Shown: piece after piece, positions 24,001-39,000 of the stretch
Position numbering within the stretch: the stretch's first letter is position 1
How the letters are laid out: each line of letters opens with the position of its first letter
Assembly (NCBI RefSeq): GCF_030704535.1
Contig: NC_081821.1
Coordinates: forward strand, 5,223,001-5,287,000
DNA length: 64,000 nt
From: Vitis vinifera
Taxonomy: Eukaryota; Streptophyta; Magnoliopsida; Vitales; Vitaceae
Direction of reading: 5' to 3'
Translations under genes and position numbers: made by a program
The notes under the pieces: model-generated
What the model saw: the letters and a program-made list of their open reading frames with translations, nothing else
Told to the model about the DNA's origin: nothing
Database searches by the model: none

Positions 24001-27000
24001 CGGATATTGAGGGCCTACAGCTCAAACATCTTAATTCCCGGGAAGCTGAAAATTTGGAGGTGCCTTTCTCTGAGGAGGAAATTCATTTTGCACTAATGGA
24101 GATGAGGGGAGACAAAGCTCCAGGCCCGGATGGGTTCACAGTGGCCTTTTGGCAAGATTGCTGGGATTTGGTGAAGGAGGAGGCGATGGACTTGTTTAAG
24201 GAATTCTTTGAGTATGGATCCTTTGCCAAGTCTCTTAATACCACCTTCTTGGTCCTTATTCCCAAGAAAGGAGGAGCTGATGACTTGGGGGACTTTAGGC
24301 CAATCAGTTTGCTTGGGAGTTTGTATAAACTTTTAGCCAAAGTCCTAGCAAATAGGCTAAAGAAAGTGCTGGATAGGGTGGTCTCAGTCGACCAAAATGC
24401 CTTTGTGAGAGGGAGACAGATTTTGGATGCTTCTCTAGTAGCTAATGAGGTGATTGATTATTGGTATAAAAGAAAAGAGAAAGGGTTGATATGTAAGTTG
24501 GACATCGAAAAAGCTTATGATAGTATCAATTGGAACTTCCTTATGAAGGTGCTTCGGAAGATGGGGTTTGGGTCTCGGTGGATGGATTGGATGAGGTGGT
24601 GTATTTCTACCGCCAAATTCTCTATATTAATCAATGGGGTTCCAGCTGGCTTCTTCTCGAATTCAAAGGGGTTGCGGCAAGGAGACCCCCTCTCTCCTTA
24701 TCTTTTTGTATTGGGTATGGAAGTGCTTAGCACCATGATTAGACGGGCTGGTGAAGGGGGCTTTATTTCAGGCTGTAGGATGCGGGGGAGAGAGGGGGAA
24801 GAGCTGACTGTTTCGCACCTCCTCTTTGCTGACGACACTCTAATTTTCTGCAAAGCTAGAAGAGAGCAACTGTCCAATCTAAGCTGGATTTTGGCGTGGT
24901 TTGAGGCTGCCTCCGGCTTGAGAATTAATCTGGCTAAGAGTGTCCTTATTCCGGTGGGGGAAGTGGATGAGATGGAGGAGTTGGCGGCTGAGCTAGGTTG
25001 TAAATTGGGGGCTTTACCCACTGTTTATTTGGGGCTGCCCCTTGGAGCCAATCATAAAACCTCTTCTTCTTGGGATGGGGTGGAAGAGAGAATGAGAAGA
25101 AGACTTGCCCAGTGGAAAAGGCAATATATCTCGAAGGGGGGTAGAATTACTCTTATTAAGAGCACTTTGGCCAGCATACCCATCTACCTCCTTTCACTTA
25201 TTCGCATTCCTAAGGCTGTGGCAAAAAGGATTGAAAAAATCCAAAGAGATTTCTTGTGGGGGGGAGGAAGTGTGGAGGGGAAAGTTCATTTGATTAATTG
25301 GCAAGTGGTTTGCAGCCCTAAGGAGGAGGGGGGATTAGGCATACGAAAGATAGATTTGTTGAACAAAACATTGTTGGGCAAATGGGTTTGGAGATATGCC
25401 TATGAGAAGGATAATCTATGGAAAAAGGCGATAGGGGTGAAATATGGTCAAGAGGGATGTGGGTGGAGGACTAAGGAAGTTTGTGGGCCTTATGGGGTGG
25501 GGTTGTGGAAGGAGATAATGAAGGAGGCGGATTGGTGTTGGGAGAGCATGGACCTTAAGGTTGGGAAGGGGAATAGAGTTTTGTTTTGGATGGATAAGTG
25601 GTGTGGCAATGAGGCGCTTTCTCATTCTTTTCCTCAGTTGTTTACTTTGGCAGGTCATAAGAATGCCAAAGTTTGCGAAGTGCAGGATTCTAGTCTGGGT
25701 CAAGGAGGTTGGAATATCAGTCTGGCTAGAGATTTCAATGATTGGGAGATAGATCAGATAGGAGAAATGCTGAATCTTCTGAAGGATTTCAGGATTTCTC
25801 AGGAGGAGGACTCAGTGAGATGGAAGCGGGAAGGCAACGGCGTCTTTGGGGCCAAGGGGGCCTACAAAAGTTTGAGCGGCTACTCAATTGGTGCTTTTCC
25901 GAATAGATGCATTTGGATGGATAAGGTTCCAACAAAAGTGTCTTTTTTTGCTTGGGAGGCAGCGTGGGGGAAGATCCTCACTTTGGATAAGCTTCAAAAA
26001 AGGGGATGGCAACTCCCTAATCGGTGTTATTTATGCGGCTGCGAAGAGGAAAATGCGAATCATATTCTCTTACATTGTACAGTGGTTAAAACTATTTGGG
26101 AGATTACCCTTGTCATTTTTGGAGTTCAATGGGTGTTCCCAGAGTCGGTTATAGAGGTGCTTCTTAGCTGGAGGGGTTCTTTTGTGGGGAAAAAAAGGAA
26201 AAAAATATGGAAGTCCATACCGCTGTGCATTTTTTGGACGGTTTGGAAGGAAAGGAATAGGATAGTGTTCAGGGGAGGGTCTTTAGATATTCAGAAATTC
26301 AAGTATTCTTTTGTATGTAACTTGTGGAGTTAGGCTAAGGTGTACATTGGTGAGAAAACCTACTCACTGTTAGGCTTTTTGGAGTGGCTTGGGACCACTT
26401 GAGGGTGGGTGAGGCTGTTACCCTTTTTTTGTTGTTTTTCCAGCCTCTTTTGGGGCTGTTCAGTATACCCCCTGTATACATGCGGCTTTTTTAGCCTTTT
26501 CTAATATATTTGATTGTTTATCTATCAAAAAAAAAAAAAAAGTACCCTATCATTGAATTTACAGACGAAAAAACAGAAAAGGAGCTGGGGGCAGGATTCT
26601 CTTCTGGTGTTTTTCCACTTAGTAGGGTCATCCTGTCGTTTGTTGCAATAACAACATTTCTTATCAGAAGGGAAGCAGAGGGGAAAAAACAAAAAGGAAT
26701 ATTCACACCAACTACTTGTTCAAACTTAAAATTTCAGGTTTATCCCCCCTGATAATCTGGAAACATGTAATAAACAAACGTGGCTGTATACAGTGACAAA
26801 AACCCTCCAATCTTAAATGTAAATAAATAAAAGTAAAAATAAAATAACATGAAAGCTTGACGATCACAGTCAACAGTCCCTCACTGGTCACATAACAGTG
26901 CTACTTCTAGAGGTCCCAGTCCTACACCTATTCCCCATTTTGTTGTCCTAGTTTTTTACTTCTTCAGTTGCCCCAAGATTGCCTCTATGACAATCATGTT

Positions 27001-30000
27001 TACCATCATATCAGCAATACAATCCACAAAGCATCAACAGTACTACTACCCCTTGATAAGATTTCCCTTCAATTAAGATGAGACAGTCAAGTAGAAAACA
27101 ATAGGATCTGAAAATTCATAATACATACTTCCAGTAACAAATTATCCAACAGGATGATAAAACTATGATGCACTCCACAAGGAGAAGTTACAATAGATAA
27201 TCTACTTATAACAATAATTATTAAGTCATGAAGACTAAAGTATGGCAATAATATTGTACCTCAAATCCAGAATTAGCACCACAATATAGAGCTGCAAGTT
27301 GACGACGATTTGTTGCACCAACATCTTTTGCCTCATCCAATACCGCTATATCACCAACCTCAAATATCTAAAGCCAAAATCCAGAAATCAGTAAGAATTT
27401 TATGGAAAAATTAATGGTGAATTAAAGTTGAATATTGCGATTTTATTTATGGCAAACTGACTTCACCAAGATAAAGAGTATAAAGAAGCATATTCCATGT
27501 CCGAGGAACCAATGCAAATTTAAATGTAAAAAACTGCATAATGGTATAGATTCTCAAACATACAATAATCAACCTGTTCAGACAAAAATAATTTATCGAT
27601 GCAAGCACGGATAATTTTTTTTTTTTTATAAGGAAAAGTATCGTATTATGAAAAGGCGCTAAAATAGCGACCCAAGATGTACAGAACAGAAAGGGGAACA
27701 CTCACCCCCTAACAACTGAAACAAAAGATTATCCACAAGGATATACAAAAAACAACCCCTCCCTCAATGGGAACCCACCCAATCAATGAACTCAAATATG
27801 GTCGATCGACCATCTTTTATAAACAATTTAGTCTCCAACCAAAGTAAGTAAAGAAAAGAAGTTTTCAGTCTTTGGATGGACAGCACATTATCTTCAAAAG
27901 TAATTCTATTCCTCGTCTTCCAAACTGTCAAAAAATAGATGCAAGCATGGATAATAGTTCACAACACTATTCGATAAAGGGAAAGGGAAATACAGATTCT
28001 TCCCTAGGAAAGGAGGCAAGCTCAACCTGCCACCTTTTTTCTCAAAAGAGGACCCTGATGATGCCACTTATTAACTAATAACAAGGGTGCTATATTATTC
28101 TAGCCTCCCTACTAATCAGAACTATCATAACTATTTGCAATAATACAGATAATACTATGGCCCTACAAAAACTGAGCTCAAGCACATAGCACCTGCCCAT
28201 TCCAGCAATGGAATAAGGGAAGATTGCATGTACAAGATATGGCATGTTACATCATTATTTCCTTTTAAAAGGAACTGACATTTTATTTTTCTTTTCAATG
28301 TAATGTATATTACAAGTACATTGGTGCATCCATATGCACATTAAGAGCCTCAACAAAAAGAACATATTACAACTCAGGATATTGATCCCACTCCTAAAGT
28401 TATCACATGTAACTCAAGGAACCTGCAGCTTTACACTTATTCCCCCCAATATCATATAAAGTGTCTATGCCTATAAGAATAGAAAACAGCACAAAATGCC
28501 ACAATAAACAACAATGGCCAGTTTGAAAACTAAGACATACCTTTATGGGCTTGGGGTGGTCTTTGTTATGCGCAACTGTTTTTAATGCACCTGGCATAAG
28601 ACTTGTCCGGACAACCTGTGGAAATGCAAGTTTTTCAAAGCATGTGTTAGAACTTTATCCTAAGTCAATATGATATACACAATTGGTTTATTACCTAACA
28701 ACACAAACTTTATTATTAAATTGGAATCAGCACCTTGCTTTATGGAAGTTCATGGGTTTGAACCTTACCATTTGGTTCTTTGTCTCATTTATTGAACTCA
28801 TGAGCAAGCCTAAAGAAGGTTGCTCATAAGGTGGGGCGTTAGAGCTTTGCAAGCTTTATATACATGGTTGGTCTATTCCCTAACAGTTTAAGCTTGTAGA
28901 TTAAATCGGTAATCCAAATGCATCAAGCTTAATATAAAAAATACAGGAAGAAAGATCATACTAACACTCAATTCCAGTCTAATTGTCAAGAGACTATTAT
29001 ATAAACTTGCAGCAGACATTAACAAAAATTTCAGAAGGAATGGCATGTCAGGGGTAGGAAACATAACTGGTAAGGTAAAAGCTATGATTTATAGACACAT
29101 GAATTGATCTGGTTGCAAAGACCCCACAAAATGCGGATATAGGGCATTGCTATATGTGTTCTCTTTGTGAATCTACTTTATCAAACACACACACACACAC
29201 ACACACACAAAAAAACAAAAAAACAAAGGTGGAAAATTAATGATAATAAGAGCTTTAGGCTAGGCTTGGTTCCCAGAAAATTGGAAAGAAAATGCAAGGG
29301 AAAGAAAATACAAAGGAAAAGTAGAAGGAAAGAAAAAGTGAAGGAAAATAAAAAAAATAGATTAAAAATTGATAAATTATTTTTTTTGTTACTTCAAACT
29401 CATTTTATTTATTTTAACTCATCTATATAAAGATTAAATAATTTAAAAATACATAAGTTTTTAATTAGTTTTAATTATATTTGATTTTCTTTGATATTTT
29501 TCATAGGACAACCAAACATGAAAAAATCATTTTCCTTTACATTTTTTTTCTTTCCTTGGTATTTTCTGGGAACCAAACATAACCTTAATGAAAAGACAAC
29601 AAATTTTTATGATTATTTTTTAAGCAACTACGAAGGGCATATTTTTATGAGAGTATTGATGCCAAAAACTGTCCAACAAGACAACTGTTAGCACTCATTC
29701 CCTCACCCAGACACTAAGGCCACTAAGGGTCTCATGGGTGGGCACCTTGCACCCATGAGACAAGCCCTGAGGAAAGAAACAAGGTGATAGAGGGTTTGTG
29801 GCATCAAATAGGCAAAAAGGGCTGCAGCACTTGGGCACCTACAGGTCAAGCACATGGGGCGCACACACGGGCCATGCGCACAGCTGCATACAAGCATGGG
29901 GGCATGCACAGCATGTCGTGCGTGCGCACAGGCCACACACATTGCAGGCTGCGTGCACGCACGGACCACACACATGGGCAATAGGAGGGTTTCTAAGAAA

Positions 30001-33000
30001 TTAATAGATTTTCCTAATTATTAAATAAATCCATTATTCATCCTCAAGCATAGGTGATATCTCCTCCAAAAACTTCTAAAACAACCCAAAATGCTCTTTA
30101 AGAAAGGGGTAGATAACTCAAGGTGAGGCATGGTGGCTTGGGCATGGCCACACCAAGGGGCCTTGGTGCAAGGCCTCCGACACGAGCAAGGCACATTGGG
30201 CAAGCCTTGTTGGCACCACACATGGACTCCATGACAGATGTTGGTGTGCAACCCATGACCGCAATGACACGGGACATGATGCGGACTCCCCTCCCAACGA
30301 CGGAAACAAGGGTGCAACACCTTGTGTGAGGCAGCTTGAAGAGTCATGGGCACAATGCCATGGCCTGTTGCTTGGATGTAGCATGGATATGCAACAATAG
30401 CGAAGCCAACTCAAGACACGATGTAAGATGCTATGCATGAGGGCGCAATGCCATGACTCTTTGCACCAAGAGAGGACCGAACATGGCATGGTAGCATAGC
30501 AACAACAAGAAGAGGTGTGGGCTTCAGACATGAACAAGGAGTGGTAGTGACCCTTGCCCACGCAGCCATGGGCAAGGAGCCATGATGCAATGCAACCCAT
30601 GGGCGCAACGACATAGGCCATGGGCATAGAGACAATTGGTTGCCTCGGCAAGGAAGAGACTCAGATGTGCAGACCAAGAAAAGGGCTTGGCATGCACAAG
30701 AGTTGCTTACATAGGTGCACACAGCAGCAACATGATGAAGGCAAGAGCATGTTGCCCTGACACTGATGAGACTCAGATGTGTGGACCAAAAGAGAGCTTG
30801 GAAGGCACACAAGATAGCAGGATGAAGAGTTGGAGTCAAAGTGGGATTTTAAGCCCAACATGAGTAGGAGTCTTATTTCTATTACAATTGTAATTGTAGT
30901 CTGAGTAGGACTCAGAGTCCAAGTACTGGAATTGTAAGCCCAACATGAGTAAGAGTCTTATTCCTATTGTAACTGTAGTTCGAGTAGGACTCAGAGTCCA
31001 AGTAGGAGTGGTTACTACCATAGCCTATTAGGAAGAGTCCTAGTAGAACTAGGATGAGTACTCCTAGTCTAACAAGGAGTGGGTGGCGGTCACTCTATAA
31101 AAGGGGGGTCAAGGACAACATCCTTGACACATAAAGGGATCTAGGGAGAGATCTAGAGAAAGCATGAACTCACCAGTGCTTATGGGAGTCTTGCTAACAA
31201 CTGTGTCTTGTATTCTTATTCAGTGAAGCAATAAAATACAAGTAGGGGTTGGTGCCTGTGACAGAAACCATCAACAAGGAGAAGCACCAAACATCTAGGA
31301 GTAGCATATTGCATGCTATAGTTAGAAAAACGCAAAACAGCAACATAATGCAAAGAAAATCAATAAGTTAAGAAGCCAGAAATGCACTTGCAGTAATCAA
31401 ATTATAAGCACAAACCAGAACAATGAAAAAAAGGAAGCTGTTGTAGTGCACATTAGGGCTACAATTTTTTTTCAGTGCAGGCTCATAACAAACTAACAGA
31501 ACCAATCTGCGATTGGTTTAGGTAGTCTATGGTTGACTTTCTTCTAGGCTGATGCCTCATAAAAATTGAGACAACTCGAGAACTGAACTCTACAATAGAA
31601 AGGTATAAAATATAAATTTAACATAAATTACAGGGTATAAATTGGAAATTTTGTAAGGGATTACACAGGGCTAAGAACACAGAACCAGAATGAATGGATG
31701 ATTCAAGTGGTTCAGTTGTCAAGTTCTTGCCAGTGCTAGTCTAAAAACATTCTATAAAACAAACCCCTAAACATTCTTGGACAATCAAAATGAAATAATA
31801 ATAACTTGGTTAAGGGACCAGTCTCACTCAATATTTAAAATATAAAATAAAAATAAAAAATTTTTGTTTCTGAATTTTTGTCATCATGTTGATTCTCATA
31901 TGTGATGATCAAAATCCTTGCATCATTTCATCTGACCTGTGGGTGGGCCTGTCCATAAACCTCTGAGGCACAAACACTCGAGCTACCATGTTTAGGGTTC
32001 TCACTAAGCCAGTTCTATAATGGACTGCTAAACACCTTTGGTAATCAAAGAGTAAACAATAATAACTTGATTGGGAGACCAGTTCATTCAATATTTAAAA
32101 ATGAAATAAAAATAAAAATAAAAATTTAAGATTTTTTGTCAGAATTTTTGTCAAATTTTTGTCAAAAAATGACTTACATTAAGAAAAGTTTTCTTTTAAC
32201 AACATTCTAAGGAAAATCACAAGAATATGCCATATGAATCTCTTCATTTTAGCTACCCCTTCATCTCAACATTATTTGCCTATTAAAAAATAAAATAGAA
32301 ATAGTTTTATTTAAAATATCACTTCAAATTAAAACTTTAGCTAGTTGGATATTCCATATGTCTGTGAAGACAAGCCCTTGAGGCCTAGCCGTGCAGCTCA
32401 AGTGGCAAAGGATTGAATTGAGGATGAAGGAGGTTACAGCACAGAATAAAACAAATATCCTACCAAAAACCAAAATAAAAAAGGACAAGAAAGAAAGAGA
32501 AAAAACACATCTATGAAAGATAAGATGATATTCTATCTACATATGCATAAAAAGATATGAATAAGAGATTATAAACATTTGTCAATATAATTCAAACTTG
32601 AAGGACATTGGGAGTTGGGCAATAATAGATGAAGCATCATCAGTTTCTTGTCAAGAATCAACTCTTCCTTCAAAAATACTCACAAAGCAAGAGCAAAAGC
32701 AAAATAAGGAGTAAAAGAAATAATTGAATACAAAACACTCTCGCATCCATAAAGAAAAAAAAAGAAAGAAAGAAAACCCATTTCAATAAGCATTAAAAAG
32801 CCAAACAAGAGATTAATATTCCATGATATGGTGGCAGACACATACTTCTTTAGAGAGTATAAGTAAGCACATCACCACTGAGAACAGTTATTGAATAAAC
32901 AAACCTCAAAATCAGCAGAACGAGGATTTCCAATTATCACTGCTGTTGATTTGTCATCTTTACGGTTCAACATGGAGAAATTTTCTTTGTAAGAGCATAA

Positions 33001-36000
33001 TATCCATGTCAATATCTCTGTAAAACCATTCATTGCAATCTGCAAGGAAATAAGCAAATTTGAACCAAACAAAATAGCATAGAAAATATTTTAAATACCT
33101 TTCCAGCAAAGTAAGAAGAAGAGGCTTATTCTCCGAGAAGTGGTTCATGACTCATGAACAATCATCAATCCATTACCTTGTTTCAATTTAATGTCATATC
33201 AATGGTAAAGATACTTTATTATCAACCCAGAGAAAAATATATATGCATACATACATACATGTGCGTGCACACCTGTGTTCTTGTGTCTGTCTATATAAAA
33301 GAGGAATAAAGTTGGAGATTGATTAAAAAGAAAACATTTTGGCCCTATCTTATTTCATTTTTCTCCTTTTTTCCTTCCCTCACACTTTCCCTGATCTAAA
33401 GTAGCCTTAACAAGTAATGTGCTAAGGCGGGGGCGGGGGGGGGGGGAAGGGGGAAGGTTATTTTATGCCATTTTTTAGTGTCATGCATAGTCCTTTATTT
33501 GAGCTTTTGTTCTTATTGTATGCATTCAGCCTAGAAGTAATTTAGTATTAATTCAAGTAATTCACATTTATCTCAGCAATACCCCCCTTTTTTTTCATAA
33601 TCTGTCCTAGTTTCCATTTTTTTTCTGGACCTTTGTTTTCACCAGCATAAAGGTCACTGAAGGCCTGAAATAGAACAATCTCATATAGGCCTTCAAAGGA
33701 ATGTACAAAACCTCACAATCATAACTAGACACCTCTCCGCTTAAATACACCTCTAGGAAAGATATCAATAGAAAAATATCTAATCAATAATAGAGCCCTA
33801 AATGAGAATGATGATGTTTATAAAAATGAAGCTTTTGGTCTCCATGCTTATTAATGGAGATAGTAGAGAGTGCAGATCACAATTTGTCAATGAAGGTTCC
33901 AGGAATACCTTTGGGCACCGGAAGTTGTAGGATAGATACCATTATCGACAACGTTGATCTTTACCTCCACAATACCATAACAACCAATCTAGTTATATCC
34001 ATGATGAGAGATACAAAGTAGGATAGGTGAAGGCAATATCAAAGATTTCAAAGCCATGCATCAATCTGCACTCTGGGCAATGCATCTCAAAAACATGTTT
34101 GTTTTACTAGGATGAAATTGGTATGGGTCAGCTAAGCGTTATTGGGAATCAGTCTTGTATGACATTGACTATTCAGGTCAAGACCCTATCATTATGTTGG
34201 AAAAGAAAAAGTTAAGGTTAACAAAGAAGTAATTACCAGACTATCATAGAAATCACTTATTAGATCAACTATTAAACCTTAGCCCAGTTTGAGGAACTAA
34301 TTTATGTCATGGCATTCACAAGGATTATTAGGTCACTATTGCTAGGTTTATAAATGGTTTGAGAGGTGAAATTAAATTTCTAGGTCTTTCTAGAAAGCTT
34401 ACCATAAGACTCTAGAAACTGTCAAAGAAATGTGTCTAGTTCCACCTGAGCTCCACCCATGTTCATTTAAGGTAGCTTGAGTAGATAAAACTTCTTTACC
34501 TATCAAGGAGAGGTGTCTAGTTCCACTTAAGTTAAGGCCTCAATCAAAGGCTGTCACTCATATCTTGTTAGAATGACCTTGGCCATGCAAGCACGATCTA
34601 AAGAATTTCAACCGGTATAAAACCTATGAATTTAGCCATGGAGGTAGGACAAGTGTAGTGAAACCCATTAAGCCAACAATTAACAAAGTGCAAGTCTATT
34701 AATAAGATGACCTTGGCTATACAATCATGATCTAAAGAATTTCAACCAGTATAAAACCTATGAATTTAGCCATGGAAGTAGGACAAGAGTCTTAAAACCT
34801 ATTAAGCCAACATTTAACAAAGTGCAAGCCCATTAATAAGTCTACTTGTAGGGATCTAATTAAGCAAAGAATTCAACTCTAGGCATTTTGAGTACATAGG
34901 GCTTGACATTGGTTTGGCATACCGTATATGCCCTCATAGCTAAGGTAGGTTTTCACGTTTCAACTTAGTTCAGTTTAGCTTACCCTTCCAAAGTTACTCC
35001 TTTAGCAAATGAGTTTAAGGATGTTATGCTTGAGCACTCACTAGATGAATAGCCACACATGAAAGATATTCAGCATGTTATAGACTTAGCCCCAAGATCA
35101 CAATCACCTAATTTTCCCCATTATAGGATGGACCCTATGGACAAAGATAAATTTAATTCATAAATATAAGGTCTCTTAGCTGAAGGTTTTATTCACCATA
35201 GCTTAGTCCTTGTGTTGTTCGTATTTTACTCACACCTAACAAAGATGGATCTTGAAGAATGTGTGTGATAGTATAGTCATCAACAAAATCACAATTAAAT
35301 ATAGATTTTTCTATTCCTTGATCAGAAGATAAGTAGGATGAGCTGAATGGTTCTCAGTGGTTTTCAAAGATAGACTTGCATAGTGGATACCATCAAATTA
35401 GGCTTAGACTTGGAGATGAATGGAAGACAACCTTTAAAATTCAGGATGGATTGTATGAGTGATTAATGATGTCTTTTGAAATGTTTGTCTAACACCCCTA
35501 GTAGTTTCATGAGAGTGATAGCACATGTTTTGAGCCTGTTCTTTGGAAAATTCCTTGTTGAAAAACATGTTCAATATCAACCTTAGCTATAGTTTAAAGC
35601 TTGTCGTTAAGTGGTGAGAATTCCAAGTCATCATAGTATAGTCGGTCTCCTTTTCCATAGCAAATTGTTTGTATTAATCTTCTTCTTTGCCACTAGTCAT
35701 GCAAAAACCCTGACTTTCAGAGAGGCTTTAGATTTCCACATGAGATATGCAGGTGAAAAGGGACTCGAGTTGGCCAAGATAGTATGGGCTAAAAAGAATG
35801 ACTAAAAACAAACTAAAGGATGTCAAAAGCCAAATCCTCTCAACAAAAAAAGGTTGATGACAAATACATATTGCCTGAAGTCAACATAAGGTGGAGGAGT
35901 CCTTGAGCAGAGGCCACATCTTGTGAGGTGGAACTTGGTGTGTTTGGAAAAAAAGAAAGGTGGTTTGGGTGTGAGAAATTTAGCTTTGATGAATAAAGTC

Positions 36001-39000
36001 CTATTGAGTAAGTGGAATTGGTGCTTTACCATAGAAAGTGAGGCTTTGTGGAAGCAGGTTATCAGTCACAAATATGGTGTAGAGGAGGGGGGATGGTGTA
36101 CTCGGGCTGTTAGCGGGAGGCATGGTGTCGGGCTTTGGAAAGCTATTAAAAAGGAGTGGTTGGGAATGTATAGCAGTTTAGCCTACCGCATGGGTAGTGG
36201 TAGGAGAGTGAATTCTGGAAGAACAAGTGGTGTGGAGATGAGCCTCTTTGCGAGTCTTTCCCTTCTTTATTTGCCATCTCCTTGGCTAAAGACGTCTGGG
36301 TTTTGGATGTTTGGAACCCAGATGGTGTAGGGGATGGTTGGACCCCTCTTTTCTCAAGAGCATTTAATGATTGGGAGATTGAGATGGTGGAGCGGTTTAT
36401 GCTTAAAATCCAAGCCTTTAGGGTGCAAAGGGAGGACGAAGATAAAGTGGTGTGGACAGCTTCTAGAAGTGGAGCTTTCTTAGTCAAGTCGCTTTATTCT
36501 ATTCTGGAGCCCAGAGGTGCTTCCTTGTTCCTTTGTGGTAGTATTTAGAGGGCGAAAGTGCCTCCTAAGGTAGCTTTCTTTGCTTGGGAGGCTTCCTGGG
36601 GCAAAATCTTAACTATGGAGCAACTCCAGAGGAGAGGGTACTCTTTGGCAAATAGGTGTTTTCTATGCCTTTCTGAAGAAGAAACAGTGGATCACCTTTT
36701 ACTTCATTGTGTCAAGATGCGGGCATTGTGGAGTCTTCTTTTCTCCCTTTTTGGTGTGGCTTGGGTTCTCTCTGGTTCAGTTAAGGAAACTCTCCTGGGG
36801 TGGCATGGAGCGTTTGTGGGGAAAACACGTAAAAAGGCTTAGCAAATGGCCTCCTTATGTATATTTTGGTCAGAATGGAAGGAAAGAAATTTGTTAACTT
36901 TTGGGAATGAGGTGTTTTCGCCTTTTGTATGTAATCTTTGGTCTTGGTTAGGGTGTTAATAGTTTTGAGCCCTTCTTCTCTTGTTAGCTTTTTTGAGTGG
37001 CTAGGCTCTAAGTAAGGGTAGGGATTGTTGTTTATTTCCTTTGACCTTGGTTTCGAGTCTGTGGGCTGCTTTTGTCTACTCCCTGTATACCTAGAGGATA
37101 CTAGATTGGTTTTCCTCTTCCCGTTTAATTTTATTCTCTTTATCTATAAAAAAAAAAAAAAAAAAGATCAACATAAGGTGAGTTTGTTCTTCTATTTCAT
37201 GGTCCAAAAGGTTGTAGCATAAGTTTAAATTCCATAACATCGAGAAGGATGAACTCAAAACTGAAGAGACATTGAAATCACCTCCCATTACCACTCCATA
37301 AAAGATTTGAGAGTTGAACATAAAAAGGGAGATCATACTACCACGCATCTTTCTAGAATCAAATTTTTGTATCATAACCAACTTAATACCAAGTGATACA
37401 AGTGAAATCACAAAAATACTTGGGTAATGGACTTCCAAGGCACCTAGTTGACCATCTAACAACATTAGCATCTGAACCACTCGAGTATGGCTCCTAAATA
37501 CTCAAGAAAATCTTAACCATTGCTCTCTCTAGAGAACCTCCACAACAATTTTCCTAATAGGGATCAATTCTTCAAAGCTATCCTCCCTACACCCAACACT
37601 GTTTCCCTTTTTAGCTTACAAACTGGTCCCAACTTACAAGATCTCTCTTCCCTCACCCACATGAGACCATAAAAGTACCCTCTATAATCTTTCAAACCCA
37701 TGAGCCACTTCAACCGAAGTCTCAAAAATAGGAAAGAAAATAGAATGGTATATGGGAAAAGCATGCCTTCTCCAGCCCTCCTCAAAAGGAGACTCCAAAT
37801 ACAACAAGGGCTAATCAGAAACCCCATAATATAAGGAAGAAGCCAATTCCAAGCCTAAGTCATGACTCATATTGATGCCCAACAAAGTATTCTTCCCCTA
37901 GGCTCATCTTCAATTCTGAGATGCGTTCAAACACCAGAAAAAATAGTTTAGGACTTTGTGGATCAATTGAACTAGCTCTTGAGAACAAAATTATTTCATC
38001 AACGAACTGTAAATGAGTCAACCTTGTCCTACTATACACCAAGAAATACTCAAGAATACCACACTCGTCCAATTTCAGCATCATGATCAACATGACCACA
38101 TACCCATCAAAAAAAAAAAAAAAGCTCAACATGTCCACACTGTTGTAGACAAAAATAGAATGGATCAACCTGTTCTTGAACCCCTTGAAGCCTTAACCCA
38201 ACCTCTAGCACATTCATTTATTAGTACTACAAAAGTTACAAACAATAAACAACCTTGAATCCATGATCTCCATCTTCCTCTAAACCTTTTCTTTTCTAGC
38301 ACATGGTCTAAAACCTTCCAATCCACATGGTTGTACACTTTTTCAAAAAAAATCTTAAAAACAACCCCCTCCTCACCCAACTGCCTTTTCTCATCTATCA
38401 CCTCATTTGCCACTAACCTCCGTAAAATTATTTACATTACATTAATAAAAGCTAAACATTGTTATACATTTTATATATATATAAGTAGTATGAGATTGTA
38501 TTAATAAAAGCGCATAAAGAGCGTGAGAGTATACAAGTCGTATACAAGTAAACCAAGAAAAAAGCATAAAAGAGGGTACAAAAAAATACTCCCTCCCTCA
38601 CCCAATACCCAACCACTCTATGAAAATAAAATATAGCAACAGCACATCTCAGTTCTATTCTATTCCAATTCACCACATCTCAGTCCTAATTTGAGTTGAA
38701 ATTCCAAAGAGAAACAAAATGATACAAATAACAAGAAACCACTTTATGGCAACAACACAAATGAAAAGTAGCTTGTCACCCATAGAGGTAGGTGTTGAGC
38801 TGTAAATAGAATAGAAGAATTATTTTCCTATTATGTTAGTTTCCTATTTCTATAAATAGATAGTTTTATTAGTTTCCTATTTCTGTAAATAGATAGTTTT
38901 ATGATTTAGGAATAAGTTAGTTTAGGAATAAGTTAGTTTCCTATTATGTCTCTTGTTTCCTATTTCTTCTCTTGTAATCTCCTATATAAACTGTGTGTAT

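Larger units (their letters stand above)
19977..26539 (+). mobile_element. LINE-A: near full-length L1-type retrotransposon
   Basis: Bounded by a perfect 15-bp target-site duplication AAGTACCCTATCATT at 19962-19976 and 26540-26554. About 440 bp of 5' UTR precedes ORF1 (20418-22758) and ORF2 (22755-26402), followed by a roughly 125-bp 3' UTR and an A tail. The 3' end reads TTGTTTATCTATC then A's, a terminal motif shared with the shorter insertions here. It sits in PheRS beta intron 16 in antisense orientation to the host gene. Only a few inactivating lesions are seen, so it is fairly young but dead. Confidence 0.92.

Noticed and set aside
29703..30863. Multiple overlapping His/Cys/Thr-rich frames on both strands
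   Set aside because: They lie in the repetitive CATGG-rich insertion, open on both strands through composition. No domain or splice logic.
29686..31199. Simple solo-LTR reading with TGTTAGCA...TGCTAACA ends
   Set aside because: The flanking 5-mers (ACAAC and ACTGT) do not match. The 8-bp repeat model fits better, so it is kept only as an alternative.
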